DNA of 16,479 bases from the NCBI GenBank assembly GCA_903924005.1, contig CAIXZV010000065.1, positions 1 to 16,479 of the forward strand, given 5' to 3'. Source of the DNA: an uncultured Chloroflexota bacterium (GTDB lineage: Bacteria; Chloroflexota; Limnocylindria; Limnocylindrales; CSP1-4). The notes beneath the pieces are model-generated. The model was not told where the DNA came from and made no database searches. It worked only from the letters and a program-made list of their open reading frames with translations. Of the stretch, positions 1-7,855 are shown in pieces. Position 1 is the first letter of the stretch, and each line of letters starts with the position of its first letter. A program made the position numbers and the translations under genes.

Positions 1-2
1 CC

Positions 3-1469
3 TCTGCCCCAGCAAGGCCCACGCCGACTGCGCCACGGCTCGTGACTCCGAAGCCGCGCGACACGGCAATCGTGGCGGAGAACGCTCTCCGCGGGGACGG
101 CCGCTGGGATGACCAGCAGGCCAGGGGACTCGCGGAAGCGTCTCTGGGCACGGCCTCCGTGGCGCCCGGCGACTTGCTGTCGCTTCGGGCATCAGGTTCG
201 GGCCGGGTGAGCGTCGAGTGGTATCGCCTCGGGTGGTATGGCGGTGTCGGCGCGCGTTTGCTGCGGACCGACCGCGATGTCGCACTCACAGGCCAGCCCA
301 CCGCAACCGTCGACCGCCACACCGGCATGACGGAAGCCCGTTGGACATCAGTTCTGGACGCGCGAGCCCCATCTGACGCCCCGAGCGGCATGCTGCTGGC
401 AGTCCTTCGTGCGGCTGGCGGACAATCGATCGCCAGCGTCCCGATTGTGCTGCGACCCAACCCCGCTGCGCCACGACGGGCGCCAGTCCTATTCGTGAGC
501 GCCGCCGCGACGTGGCAGGCGTACAACTCGTGGGGCGGGGTGGACTTCTACGACGACTTCACTGGGGCCGCCGTGCCCGCCACGGGCAGCCACCGCGCAG
601 CCGCCGTCTCATTTGACCGACCGTATGCCCTCGATGGCGGGGCGGGCTACCTGCGGCGCTGGGAACTCCAGTTCATCCGCTGGATGGAGCGCGATGGCCG
701 GGACGTGGAGTACGTCGCCGATGTGGACCTGCAATTGAACCCGAGCCTCGTCGACGGCCGTCGGCTCGTGGTGATGGCGGGCCATCCCGAGTACTGGTCG
801 GGGCCGATGCGGAACCGGATTGAGGCTGCCATTGCGGCCGGCACCAACGTCGCCTTCCTCACTGCGAACGAGGTCTACTGGCAAGTGCGCCTCGAGGACG
901 GTCCCGCCGGACCCGCGACGCGCATCGTCTGCTACAAGAGCCGGACCGCCGACCCGATCACGGCCACCGATCCGTCACTCACGACCTGCCGCTGGCGCGA
1001 AGCGCCTGTCTCGCGCCCGGAGGCGCCGCTCGTCGGTGAGATGTATGGCTCCATCTGCCGGCGGCTGGGCGATTGGGTGGTTCGTGCCCCCGGTCACTGG
1101 CTGCACGAGGGCACGGGGCTGGCGGCGGGTGACGCGATCTCAAACCTGGTCGGCCAAGAGTTTGACGCTTACTTCCCTGAGTTCGCCCAGCCGAACACGA
1201 CCATCCTTGCGCAGGGTCCGGTGGATGCCGTGCCCAGGCCCACAAACGATCCGAGCCTCATCCAGAGCCCTCCCGTGCACAGCGCCACCACCTACACAGC
1301 GGCCTCTGGGGCCACGGTCGTCGCCGCAGGGACGTTCCAGTGGTCTTGGGCTCTCGATGGCTACGGCTCGCCGGACTTCCACGGGATGCGAACGCCGCTG
1401 GACCAGCGGGTTGCCCGCATGACGAAAAACCTGTTCGACCGCCTCGGCGACGGATCGCTGGCACCCTGA
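3..1469 (+). CDS. N,N-dimethylformamidase large-subunit-like protein (5' end outside window)
   Basis: The frame is open to the left edge. The first in-window start is GTG at 42, which would give 475 residues. Codons before it encode a Pro/Ala/Thr-rich stretch that reads like a linker after an export signal, so I infer that the true start lies outside. Numbered from the GTG, the match is ENALRGDG..W near residues 13-22, YNSWGG at 161-166, YVADVDL at 224-230, GHPEYWS at 247-253, NEVYW at 276-280 and AAGTFQWSWALD near 430-441. This signature is shared by proteins with the dimethylformamidase beta-subunit-like C-terminal domain. The characterised member is an iron amidohydrolase with Tyr and Glu ligands, but I cannot assign those ligands here. 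Most relatives have unknown substrates, so amide hydrolysis is only a family-level guess. The stop is 39 nt before the next gene. Family assignment is fairly sure; substrate and N-terminus are not. Confidence 0.75.
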   Translation, partial: SAPARPTPTAPRLVTPKPRDTAIVAENALRGDGRWDDQQARGLAEASLGTASVAPGDLLSLRASGSGRVSVEWYRLGWYGGVGARLLRTDRDVALTGQPTATVDRHTGMTEARWTSVLDARAPSDAPSGMLLAVLRAAGGQSIASVPIVLRPNPAAPRRAPVLFVSAAATWQAYNSWGGVDFYDDFTGAAVPATGSHRAAAVSFDRPYALDGGAGYLRRWELQFIRWMERDGRDVEYVADVDLQLNPSLVDGRRLVVMAGHPEYWSGPMRNRIEAAIAAGTNVAFLTANEVYWQVRLEDGPAGPATRIVCYKSRTADPITATDPSLTTCRWREAPVSRPEAPLVGEMYGSICRRLGDWVVRAPGHWLHEGTGLAAGDAISNLVGQEFDAYFPEFAQPNTTILAQGPVDAVPRPTNDPSLIQSPPVHSATTYTAASGATVVAAGTFQWSWALDGYGSPDFHGMRTPLDQRVARMTKNLFDRLGDGSLAP

Positions 1470-1495
1470 CGGGGTCCCGCCGACGGGGCGGGTGC

Positions 1496-1501
1496 TAGAG
1501 T
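1496..1501 (+). promoter_or_regulatory. -10-like hexamer TAGAGT, leaderless start of the 1509 gene
   Basis: TAGAGT fits TANNNT and ends 7 nt before the ATG at 1509, so initiation would fall on or next to the start codon. No convincing Shine-Dalgarno is seen before this ATG, and no clear -35 is seen. The same arrangement occurs before three other unit-leading genes in the window, which raises confidence. Confidence 0.45.
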
Positions 1502-1508
1502 TCCGACC

Positions 1509-2114
1509 ATGCTTGACCACGAGGAGAAGTTCCTTTTCAAGGAGGAAATCCTCCAACTCGCCACCGCCCTCAATGACCCGGGCTCCCTCGACAACGTCGA
1601 GGATCTGCTGACGGACGTCATCACCAGCCCGCGCTTTGATTCCGAGGTGTTCACCCTCGAGCGGAGCCTACAGGTCATGCTTGGAGCCCGCCCCGGCACC
1701 ACGCTCGTGGGACTGCTCACCGTAGCGCCAGAGGTGTTTGAGGAGGTTGCGGAGGTCCGCATCGCTGCCGAGGTGTACGAGCGCCTCGTGGCGTGGCGGG
1801 CCCGCTTTGGCCTCGCCATCGACAACGCGCTCAACTTTCTCAACAACCCAGATGGCATCCAGGGCCACAACTTCGGCACCCAGGTTGCCCACGTGGACGA
1901 CCGGCGCGTCCTGCAGGGCCGGCTCACGATGGTCCGCTACAACAACGAGCCCCAGTTCTTCCTTGCGGACGCCGCGGTCTTCCTGGGGCTGGTCACCGAC
2001 ATCATGGAGCGGCTTGGCCCGCATCTGGAGCCTGACTCCGTGGACGAGGAGCTGCTGACGCGTCTCCGCGAGGCTGTCGCGCTGATCGAGCGCCGGACCG
2101 CGCCGCGCGGCTGA
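1509..2114 (+). CDS. hypothetical protein, 201 aa, first gene of the 1509-4547 cluster
   Basis: I do not recognise this protein. It is acidic, soluble-looking and probably mostly helical, with no signal peptide, membrane segment or Cys-rich motif. The N-terminal third is rich in Leu, Glu and Asp. Around residues 100-125 comes a distinctive patch (FGLAIDNALNFLNNPDGIQGHNFGT shortened here to its key residues Asn105, Asn108, Asn111, His119 and Asn120), followed by a stretch ending VRYNNEPQFF. Codon use matches the neighbours, with strong GC at third positions, and this frame is the best on either strand. It starts with ATG 7 nt after a TANNNT hexamer and ends 10 nt before the BioD-like ATPase gene, so the two are almost certainly co-transcribed. 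A functional link to that ATPase is inferred from spacing only. Confidence 0.75.
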   Translation: MLDHEEKFLFKEEILQLATALNDPGSLDNVEDLLTDVITSPRFDSEVFTLERSLQVMLGARPGTTLVGLLTVAPEVFEEVAEVRIAAEVYERLVAWRARFGLAIDNALNFLNNPDGIQGHNFGTQVAHVDDRRVLQGRLTMVRYNNEPQFFLADAAVFLGLVTDIMERLGPHLEPDSVDEELLTRLREAVALIERRTAPRG

Positions 2115-2124
2115 GCCGCGGCTT

Positions 2125-3306
2125 GTGCGCCACCTGTACCTCGCCGCCACCGGGCAGAACCGGGGCAAGACCACAGCGTCGCTGGGCCTCATTGACGGGT
2201 TCCGCCGGCGGGGCTTCCACACGGGCTTTATGAAGCCCGTCGGCCAGCGCACCGTCATCGAGGACGGGCTGCCCGCCGACGAGGACGCCGTGCTCATGCG
2301 GGCGATCTTCGGTCTGCCGGAGCCGTACAGCGTGATGAGCCCGGTCCACATCCCGCGCGGGTTCACCAAGGCCTACATCGCGGGTGACGTGGTGGAGGAT
2401 CTGGGCGCCAAGGTGGTGGCCGCCCACCGCGAGTTTGCCCACCACGACGTCCTGCTCATTGAGGGCACGGGTCACGCGGGCGTGGGCGCGGTGGTGGGGC
2501 TGTCCAATGCAGCCGTGGCAGCGATGCTCGGCGCGCCGGCCGTGATCATCTCCGAGGGTGGTGTGGGCCGGCCCATCGACGAGATCGTCCTCAACGCCGC
2601 GCTCTTTGCCGCGCACGGGGTCCCTGTGGCGGGCGCCTTGGTCAACAAGGTGCGTGTGGACGAGCAGCCGGGCATTGAGCGGACGCTGGAGCGGGGCCTC
2701 GCCCGCCACGGGATCCCGCTGCTGGGCATCCTGCCGTATTGGCCAATCCTGTCGAACCCCACGCTGGGGATGATCCTCGAGGGTGTGGGCGGACGGCTGA
2801 TCCACCCTGGGCCAGATCTGGACCGGGTGATCGAGGGGGTCGCCGTGGGCGCCATGGAACCGCACCACATGATTGAGCACATTGGCCCCGGGACCCTGGT
2901 GATCGTCCCCGGCGACCGCGAGGACGCCATCCTCACGCTGGTTGCCGCGCACGTCGCCGATGACGCACGCGAGGCCGCCCGACTCCACTCCCGCGAGCAC
3001 CTTGACGCGCTGGTGGACGGGACGCCCGGCGCCGTTGATGTTGGCCCCGGCAACCGGGCGCTGGGCATCGTGCTCACCGGTGGCTATGAGCCGCGCCCAG
3101 AGGTGATCCAGGCCATCCGCAACGCGGGGATGTTCGCCGCCGCCGTCCGCGAGGACACCTACACCGTTGCCTCGGAGATCCACGATCTGCTGGTGAAGAC
3201 GCACGCGGCCGATGCGGGCAAGATTGGGCTGATCAAGGATCTGGTCTGGGAGCACTTGCGGATCGACCGGTTCCTTGATGCGGCCGCCGTGGCGAAGACG
3301 GCATGA
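2125..3306 (+). CDS. BioD-like P-loop ATPase with DRTGG-type C-terminal domain
   Basis: This 393-residue cytosolic protein resembles the N-terminal regulatory half of long phosphotransacetylases (BioD-like domain plus DRTGG domain) but has no phosphotransacetylase catalytic domain. Visible motifs are the P-loop ATGQNRGKTT (8-17), a KPVGQR switch segment (37-42), and DVLLIEGTGHAGVG (108-121) in the position of the second nucleotide-sensing loop. Further on are LVNKV (172-176), then a DRTGG-like segment with VPGDREDAI (261-269), IVLTGGYEP (315-323) and DTYTVAS (344-350). The start is GTG, 10 nt after the preceding stop. The end overlaps the MFS gene by ATGA, so translation is probably coupled. 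Stand-alone members of this family are usually annotated only as AAA-family or cobyrinic-acid-synthase-like ATPases. I infer a sensory or regulatory nucleotide-binding role; the ligand is unknown. Confidence 0.85.
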   Translation: MRHLYLAATGQNRGKTTASLGLIDGFRRRGFHTGFMKPVGQRTVIEDGLPADEDAVLMRAIFGLPEPYSVMSPVHIPRGFTKAYIAGDVVEDLGAKVVAAHREFAHHDVLLIEGTGHAGVGAVVGLSNAAVAAMLGAPAVIISEGGVGRPIDEIVLNAALFAAHGVPVAGALVNKVRVDEQPGIERTLERGLARHGIPLLGILPYWPILSNPTLGMILEGVGGRLIHPGPDLDRVIEGVAVGAMEPHHMIEHIGPGTLVIVPGDREDAILTLVAAHVADDAREAARLHSREHLDALVDGTPGAVDVGPGNRALGIVLTGGYEPRPEVIQAIRNAGMFAAAVREDTYTVASEIHDLLVKTHAADAGKIGLIKDLVWEHLRIDRFLDAAAVAKTA

Positions 3307-4547
3307 GCGCCGCCCCCAAGGCCAGCACGCTTGCCAGTTCGCCGGTCTCGCCGGCCGCCTCTCCGCCTCCCCAGACGGCGCTGGCCGTCGTCGTCACCGG
3401 CGGGCTGGCATATGGCCTCTACTTCGGTGCGTTTGGCGCATGGAGCCCCTACTTCCCGGTCTACTTCACCGGCCTCGGGGCCAGCCTTGCCGTGATCGGC
3501 GTGCTCTCGGCGATCCCGGCGCTGGTCCAGATCGTCGCCGCTCCGGCGTGGGGCCTCCTGGCCGACCGTCTCGGCGACGTCCGGCCGCTCCTGCTTGCTG
3601 GGGCCATCGTGGCCGGCGCCAGCGCGCTCCTGCTCGCGGGGAGCCCACCCATCGCCCTGCTCTTCGTGGGCGTCACGGTGTTCGCGCTCGGCACTGCGGG
3701 CATGCCCGCCATGATCGACGCCCACGTGGTTGTGCGGCTTGGCTCGGCCCGCGACCGGTTTGGCCAGGCCCGGGCCATCGGCTCCATCGGCTTCATCGCG
3801 GTCTCCATCATCACCGGGTGGATCGTCGCCGCGAGCGGGGCGCGGTCCCTGTTCCTGATCTTTGTGCCGCTGATGGTCCTGACCGGCGTTGCCGCAATCA
3901 CCTTGTTCGGTCGACCGGTCACGCGCGAACGGGTGGGCGGCATTGGGCCGATGGGCGCGATCCGGCTGTTGAACAACCGGTCGCTGGCGCTGTTCTTCCT
4001 TGGGGCCTGCGTGACCTGGACCGCGGCCAGCGGGGGGCTGACCTACTTCTCGCTGCGCCTTGTGGAACAGGGGGCAGACGCCGGGCTTATCGGCATCGCC
4101 TGGGCGGTCAACGCCCTGATCGAAGTGCCGATGATGCTGCTCTTCCGCCGCCTCACCAGGCGCTTTGGCGTCAGGGCGCTGATCGTGGGCGGCGCCGTGG
4201 CGTTTGGACTGCGCTCGGCGGGCTGGGCGCTGGCGGGGAGCGCGGTCGCGTCGGTGCTTGCCAGTTCGGTGGGCGGCGTCGGCGTGGCGCTGTTCCTGGT
4301 GGGCACCACGGCGTGGGTGGCGGACCGGACGCCGCCAGCACTGCGGGCAACGGCGCAGGCGCTGTTCGTGGGCACCACGTACGCGGTTGGCGCCATCGTC
4401 GGCGCGCTGGTCGCCGGGTTTATCGCGAGCGGATGGGGCCTGTCAACGATGTTTGCCTGCTCAGCCGCCACGGGGTTCACGGGAGCGGCCATCGTGTGGC
4501 TCGCCGTGGGGCGGCCGGTGCTGTGGGGCCGAACGGCCGCAGGCTAG
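3303..4547 (+). CDS. MFS transporter, HcaT/nucleoside-symporter-like (MFS_1_like)
   Basis: This is a 414-residue inner-membrane secondary transporter with about 12 hydrophobic segments. A Pro/Ala/Ser-rich tail of about 24 residues precedes the first helix. YFGAFGAWSPYFPVYFTGLG (40-59) resembles helix 1 of HcaT-type carriers. The loop GLLADRLGDVRP (84-95) is the canonical MFS motif A between helices 2 and 3. NALIEVPMM (270-278) in the second half carries the buried Glu-(Ile/Val)-Pro typical of the HcaT/LacY-like group. DRTPPALRATAQALF (341-355) matches the loop before helix 11. The ATG shares ATGA with the stop of the ATPase gene. Substrates of this subgroup range from aromatic acids to nucleosides, and nothing here selects one. 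The adjacent - strand CoA genes converge on it and are not in its operon. Confidence 0.85.
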   Translation: MSAAPKASTLASSPVSPAASPPPQTALAVVVTGGLAYGLYFGAFGAWSPYFPVYFTGLGASLAVIGVLSAIPALVQIVAAPAWGLLADRLGDVRPLLLAGAIVAGASALLLAGSPPIALLFVGVTVFALGTAGMPAMIDAHVVVRLGSARDRFGQARAIGSIGFIAVSIITGWIVAASGARSLFLIFVPLMVLTGVAAITLFGRPVTRERVGGIGPMGAIRLLNNRSLALFFLGACVTWTAASGGLTYFSLRLVEQGADAGLIGIAWAVNALIEVPMMLLFRRLTRRFGVRALIVGGAVAFGLRSAGWALAGSAVASVLASSVGGVGVALFLVGTTAWVADRTPPALRATAQALFVGTTYAVGAIVGALVAGFIASGWGLSTMFACSAATGFTGAAIVWLAVGRPVLWGRTAAG

Positions 4548-4597
4548 CCCAGCCCCGCGCCGTCCAGTCGCCGCCCGGCTGCCGCTTGCGCATGCCA

Positions 4598-4621
4598 GTG
4601 CTTCGGCTTGGCCCGAAGCAC
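4598..4621. terminator. hairpin between convergent genes, candidate bidirectional terminator
   Basis: GTGCTTCGG (4598-4606) and CCGAAGCAC (4613-4621) form a perfect 9-bp stem with a 6-nt loop. It lies in the 153-bp gap between the MFS stop and the panC stop, where two transcripts converge. There is no T-run on either side, so intrinsic termination is uncertain. A 10-bp palindrome AGTGCGCACT follows at 4626-4635. Confidence 0.5.
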
Positions 4622-4700
4622 CTGCAGTGCGCACTCGGAGGGACACCTCCTCCCCCCACCTGCGCACGACGCGCGCAATCATCGGCTTCGGCCCGGTTGC

Positions 4701-5534
4701 TCAGCCCGCCAACTCGTTGTCGATGAGGCGGACGCCGTCGATGCGGACCGCCATCGAGAGCAGCGCTTCGCCGTCGATGACCGCAAGCTCAGCCAGCGTG
4801 TCCGGGTGCGCCACGGACACGTAGTCCGGATCGGCGGCGGGCTCGGCGGCGAGGACGCGGGACATGGCCGCTCGCACGGCATCGGCGGAGCGCTCGCCAG
4901 CGTCAATGGCCGCCACGCCAGCCGCGAGCGCGCGGTGTACCACCGGCGCAGCAGCCCGGCCCGCAGGCGTGAGTCGCACGTTGCGCGACGACATCGCCAG
5001 GCCATCCGCCTCGCGCACGGTTGAGCAGGGGACCACGTCCGTGGGGATTGCCAGATCAAGCGCCATGCGCCGGATGACGGCCACCTGCTGGTAGTCCTTG
5101 CTGCCGAAATAGGCGCGCTCGGCCCCAACCAGGTTGAACAGCAGCGCCACCACGGTGGCCACGCCGTCGAAGTGGCCGGGGCGCGCGGCGCCTTCCAGCG
5201 GCAGCGCCACCGCACCCATCGCCACCCGCGTGTCAAACCCGGGCGGGTACACCTCGTCCACCGTGGGCGCAAAGACGATGTCCGCGCCGGCGGCCTCGCA
5301 GATGGCGTTGTCCCGGGCGACGTTGCGCGGGTAGCGCTCAAAGTCGGCCGTCTCGCCAAACTGCTTGGGGTTGACAAAGTTCGACACGACGACGGTTGCG
5401 CACTCGGCACGTGCCCGCGCGACGAGGGAAACGTGGCCGTCATGCAGCCAGCCCATCGTGGGGATGAAGCCGAGCGGGCGGGGGACCGACGCCAGTGCGG
5501 CGCGGAGCTCGGCCCGTGTGGTGACGACCTGCAT
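4701..5534 (-). CDS. panC: pantothenate synthetase
   Basis: PanC joins pantoate and beta-alanine, with ATP cleaved to AMP and PPi, to make pantothenate. The 277 residues match the family length (about 280). Motifs in order are PTMGWLHDGH (25-34) for the HIGH-like ATP site, NFVNPKQF (52-59), RYPR (67-70), EGAARPGHFDGVATVV (114-129), FGSKDYQQ (143-150) and GLAMSSRN (178-185). The Lys usually found after TVV in TVVxKLF is absent: the segment reads TVVALLFN. The ATG is 33 nt after the panB stop with no strong Shine-Dalgarno. It is the last gene of the CoA operon and is followed by the convergent hairpin. Identification is firm. Confidence 0.97.
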   Translation of the reverse strand: MQVVTTRAELRAALASVPRPLGFIPTMGWLHDGHVSLVARARAECATVVVSNFVNPKQFGETADFERYPRNVARDNAICEAAGADIVFAPTVDEVYPPGFDTRVAMGAVALPLEGAARPGHFDGVATVVALLFNLVGAERAYFGSKDYQQVAVIRRMALDLAIPTDVVPCSTVREADGLAMSSRNVRLTPAGRAAAPVVHRALAAGVAAIDAGERSADAVRAAMSRVLAAEPAADPDYVSVAHPDTLAELAVIDGEALLSMAVRIDGVRLIDNELAG

Positions 5535-5567
5535 GACGTGTCCGGGTGCTGGGAGCCGAACCGGCGC

Positions 5568-6524
5568 CTAGAGGTCCCGGTCCAGCGGGATGCCGCCTGC
5601 CGGGATATCGGCATCGCGGTCGTCGCGGACGTCACGGATGTCGCGGTCCGCGCGGTCCGCGCGGTCCGCAAGCCCGCGGCCCAGCACCTCGTCCAGCACG
5701 GACGGATCCATCAGCACGGTCTCCGCATCGGCTGGGAAGGTGCCCGCCTCCACGTCTGTCTTGTAGCGGCCAATCGCGTCAAGGATGGTCCCGTGCAGGT
5801 CCGCGTAGCGCCGCGCGTGCTTGGGCGCCCATTCGCCCAGACCCAGCGTGTCCGTGATCACCTGGATCTGTCCGGAGCACCCGGCGCCAGCGCCGATGCC
5901 GATGGTGGGGATGTGCAGCCGGTCCGTGATGGCCTGAGCCAGCTGTCCCGGGACAAGCTCCAGCACGATGGAGAAGGCGCCGGCCTCCTGGACGGCGAGT
6001 GCGTCGGCGAGGAGCGCGCGAGCCTGCTCGCGGTTCTTGCCCTGGACGCGGACCTTGCCCAGCGTGTTGATGGCCTGCGGGGTGAGGCCGATGTGGCCCA
6101 TGACGGGGATCCCGGCGCGGACCAGCTCCTCGATGACGCGGGCGCTGCGCACGCCGCCCTCGATCTTGACCGCCTGTACGCCCGCCTCGCGGAGGAAGCG
6201 GCCGGCGTTGGCCACCGCGTCCTCGGGCGTGGTGTACGAGAGGAACGGCATGTCCGCAACGATGATTGCGCGCTTGGCGCCGCGGACGACGGCCTTCGCG
6301 TGGTGGAGCATCTCGTCCATCGTCACGCGAACCGTGGTGTCGTAGCCCAGCATCACCTGCGCCAGGGAATCGCCAACGAGGATCAGCGGGATGCCCGCCT
6401 GATCCACGAGCCCGGCCGTGGGGTAGTCGTAGGCCGTGATCGTCGCGATGCGGACGCCGTCTGCGTACAGCTTGGCGATATCGAGGACGGACAGGCGGCG
6501 GACCGCTTCGTTCTGGGCGCTCAT
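5568..6524 (-). CDS. panB: 3-methyl-2-oxobutanoate hydroxymethyltransferase with repetitive C-terminal tail
   Basis: PanB transfers a hydroxymethyl group from methylene-tetrahydrofolate to alpha-ketoisovalerate, giving ketopantoate for PanC's branch. Family marks are TAYDYPTA (30-37), GDSL (51-54, Mg-ligand Asp52), ADMPFLSY (90-97, Asp91), VKIEGG (119-124, Lys120 and Glu122), MGHIGLTPQ (142-150), LELVP (188-192) and TIGIGAG (207-213). GCSGQIQVI replaces the common HCDGQVLV-type segment. The normal enzyme ends around residue 265-270, near FPADAE. Here about 45 more residues follow, with an Arg/Asp repeat at 286-306, giving 318 residues against the usual 260-280. The ATG shares one base with the coaBC stop (TGATG), which implies coupled translation. 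Function is firm; the tail's role is unknown. Confidence 0.96.
   Translation of the reverse strand: MSAQNEAVRRLSVLDIAKLYADGVRIATITAYDYPTAGLVDQAGIPLILVGDSLAQVMLGYDTTVRVTMDEMLHHAKAVVRGAKRAIIVADMPFLSYTTPEDAVANAGRFLREAGVQAVKIEGGVRSARVIEELVRAGIPVMGHIGLTPQAINTLGKVRVQGKNREQARALLADALAVQEAGAFSIVLELVPGQLAQAITDRLHIPTIGIGAGAGCSGQIQVITDTLGLGEWAPKHARRYADLHGTILDAIGRYKTDVEAGTFPADAETVLMDPSVLDEVLGRGLADRADRADRDIRDVRDDRDADIPAGGIPLDRDL
5643..5669. repeat. three perfect tandem 9-bp repeats inside the panB 3' end
   Basis: The 9-mer GCGGTCCGC occurs three times head to tail (5643-5651, 5652-5660, 5661-5669). More degenerate copies extend the pattern down to about 5607. On the coding strand each unit encodes an Arg-Ala-Asp or Arg-Asp-x triplet, producing the charged tail of PanB. 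The reading frame is kept because the unit is a multiple of three. Confidence 0.85.
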
Positions 6525-7855
6525 CAGGACTCCGTGCGTGGGCGCCCAGTGTGCGCCAGCGCGTCGCGAGCGTCCAACGCCCGCGCCACGCGGTTGAGGA
6601 TGTGGTGGGCCACGTCGCGCTTGGACAGGAGCGGGAGGTCCTCGCGCGAGCCGTCCGCGGCGAGGATCTGGACGCGGTTTGTGTCGGTGCCAAAGCCAGA
6701 CCCGGCCTCAGACACGTCGTTGGCGACGAGGAAGTCGGCGCCTTTGCGGCGGAGCTTCTCGGGCGCGCGATCCAGCGAGCCGGTCTCGGCGGCGAAGCCC
6801 ACGATGACGGGTCTTGGGGTTGTGCCTGTCGCCTGCCGGCCAACTTCGGCCAGGATGTCTTCGGTGGGCTCCAGTTCAAGGGTGAGCGAGCCGCCGCGGA
6901 CAAGCTTGTGGTCCGCGGTCTGGCGCGGGCGGAAGTCCGCCACGGCTGCGGCCATGATGAGGGCGTCGGCGCTGTCCGTGAACACGGCGTCAAGCACGGC
7001 CTCGCGCATCAGAGCCGTGGACTCCGCGTGGACGACGGCCGCCTCGGCGGGCAGCGACACCTCCACGCGCCCGGCGACCATGGTCACCCGCGCGCCACGG
7101 GCAAGCGCCGCCTCGGCGATGGCCACCCCCATCTTGCCGGTGCTGCGGTTGCCGATGAAGCGGACCGGGTCAATGGGCTCGGCCGTGCCGCCAGCGCTGA
7201 CTACGATGTGGCGGCCGGCGAGATCCGCCTCATGCGGCGCAGCGACACGCGGCGGTCGGTCGGCGGCATCTGGGCGGCGGACGGGCCTGGTGCCCACGGT
7301 GGCAACGACCGCGTCCACGATTGTCGGCAGCTCCGCAAGCCTGCCGATACCGGTCTGGCCCGACGCGAGCGAGCCCGTCTCGGGCGGCACGAGCCGGTAG
7401 CCGAAGACGTCCTGGAGCCGCGCCACGTTGGCGCGCGTGGCCGGGTGCGTCCACATGTCGCCGTCCATCGCCGGGGCAACCACGACGGGTGCGGATGACG
7501 CGAGACAGGCGGCCGTCACGGGATCGTCGGCGATGCCGTTGGCCATGGCGCCCAGCCAGCGGGCCGTCGCCGGCGCCACAACGATGGCATCTGCCGTATC
7601 AGCCACAACGATGTGGCCGATGCGGTTGTCGGGCAGCAGCCCCAGCACGTCGGTCTCCACCGCGTGGCCGCTCAGCGCCTGGAAGGCGAGCGTGCCCGCG
7701 AAGGCGGTGGCGGCCTTCGTCATCAGGACCACAACCTCGGCGCCCTCTGCGCGGAGCAGGCGGACCAGCTCGATGGACTTGTAGGCGGCCACGGAGCCGC
7801 ACACCCCGAGGGCGATGAGACGGCCTTCGAGCCTTCGGCTGGCGCCCGACGTCAT
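6524..7855 (-). CDS. coaBC: bifunctional phosphopantothenoylcysteine decarboxylase / phosphopantothenate-cysteine ligase
   Basis: CoaBC couples 4'-phosphopantothenate to cysteine (CoaB) and decarboxylates the product to 4'-phosphopantetheine (CoaC, FMN-dependent). I place the start at the ATG at 7855 (443 residues). It overlaps the coaX stop as ATGA, and the protein then begins right before GVCGSVAAYK. The 31 codons upstream lie wholly inside coaX. The CoaC half (about 1-175) has GVCGSVAAYK (17-26), His81 in IGHIVVADTADA, APATARW, PAMDGDMW (128-135) and GSLASGQTGIGR (161-172). Asp131 and Ser165 stand where E. coli has catalytic Asn and Cys. The CoaB half has SAGGTAEPIDPVRFIGNRST (220-239), AAAVADFRP (302-310), KLVR (317-320), VGFAAET (352-358) and KGADFLVANDV (371-381). 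Confidence 0.95.
   Translation of the reverse strand: MTSGASRRLEGRLIALGVCGSVAAYKSIELVRLLRAEGAEVVVLMTKAATAFAGTLAFQALSGHAVETDVLGLLPDNRIGHIVVADTADAIVVAPATARWLGAMANGIADDPVTAACLASSAPVVVAPAMDGDMWTHPATRANVARLQDVFGYRLVPPETGSLASGQTGIGRLAELPTIVDAVVATVGTRPVRRPDAADRPPRVAAPHEADLAGRHIVVSAGGTAEPIDPVRFIGNRSTGKMGVAIAEAALARGARVTMVAGRVEVSLPAEAAVVHAESTALMREAVLDAVFTDSADALIMAAAVADFRPRQTADHKLVRGGSLTLELEPTEDILAEVGRQATGTTPRPVIVGFAAETGSLDRAPEKLRRKGADFLVANDVSEAGSGFGTDTNRVQILAADGSREDLPLLSKRDVAHHILNRVARALDARDALAHTGRPRTES

Noticed and set aside
1476..1492. CCCGCC/GGCGGG hairpin after the first gene as a terminator
   Set aside because: The stem is only 6 bp with a 5-nt loop and no T-run, and it lies just before the candidate -10. 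Too weak to call.
2002..3255. 417-codon - strand frame over the ATPase gene
   Set aside because: It is antisense to a gene with P-loop and DRTGG motifs. The composition is His/Asp/Arg-rich shadow.
3275..4726. 483-codon + strand frame over the MFS gene
   Set aside because: It is a shifted frame of the transporter, rich in Arg and Gly with no hydrophobic pattern. The MFS frame has clear motifs.
5172..7400. 742-codon open frame on the + strand opposite panC, panB and coaBC
   Set aside because: It lies antisense to three firmly identified genes. It is Arg/Ala/Gly-rich with no family features, as expected for the reverse of GC-rich coding DNA.
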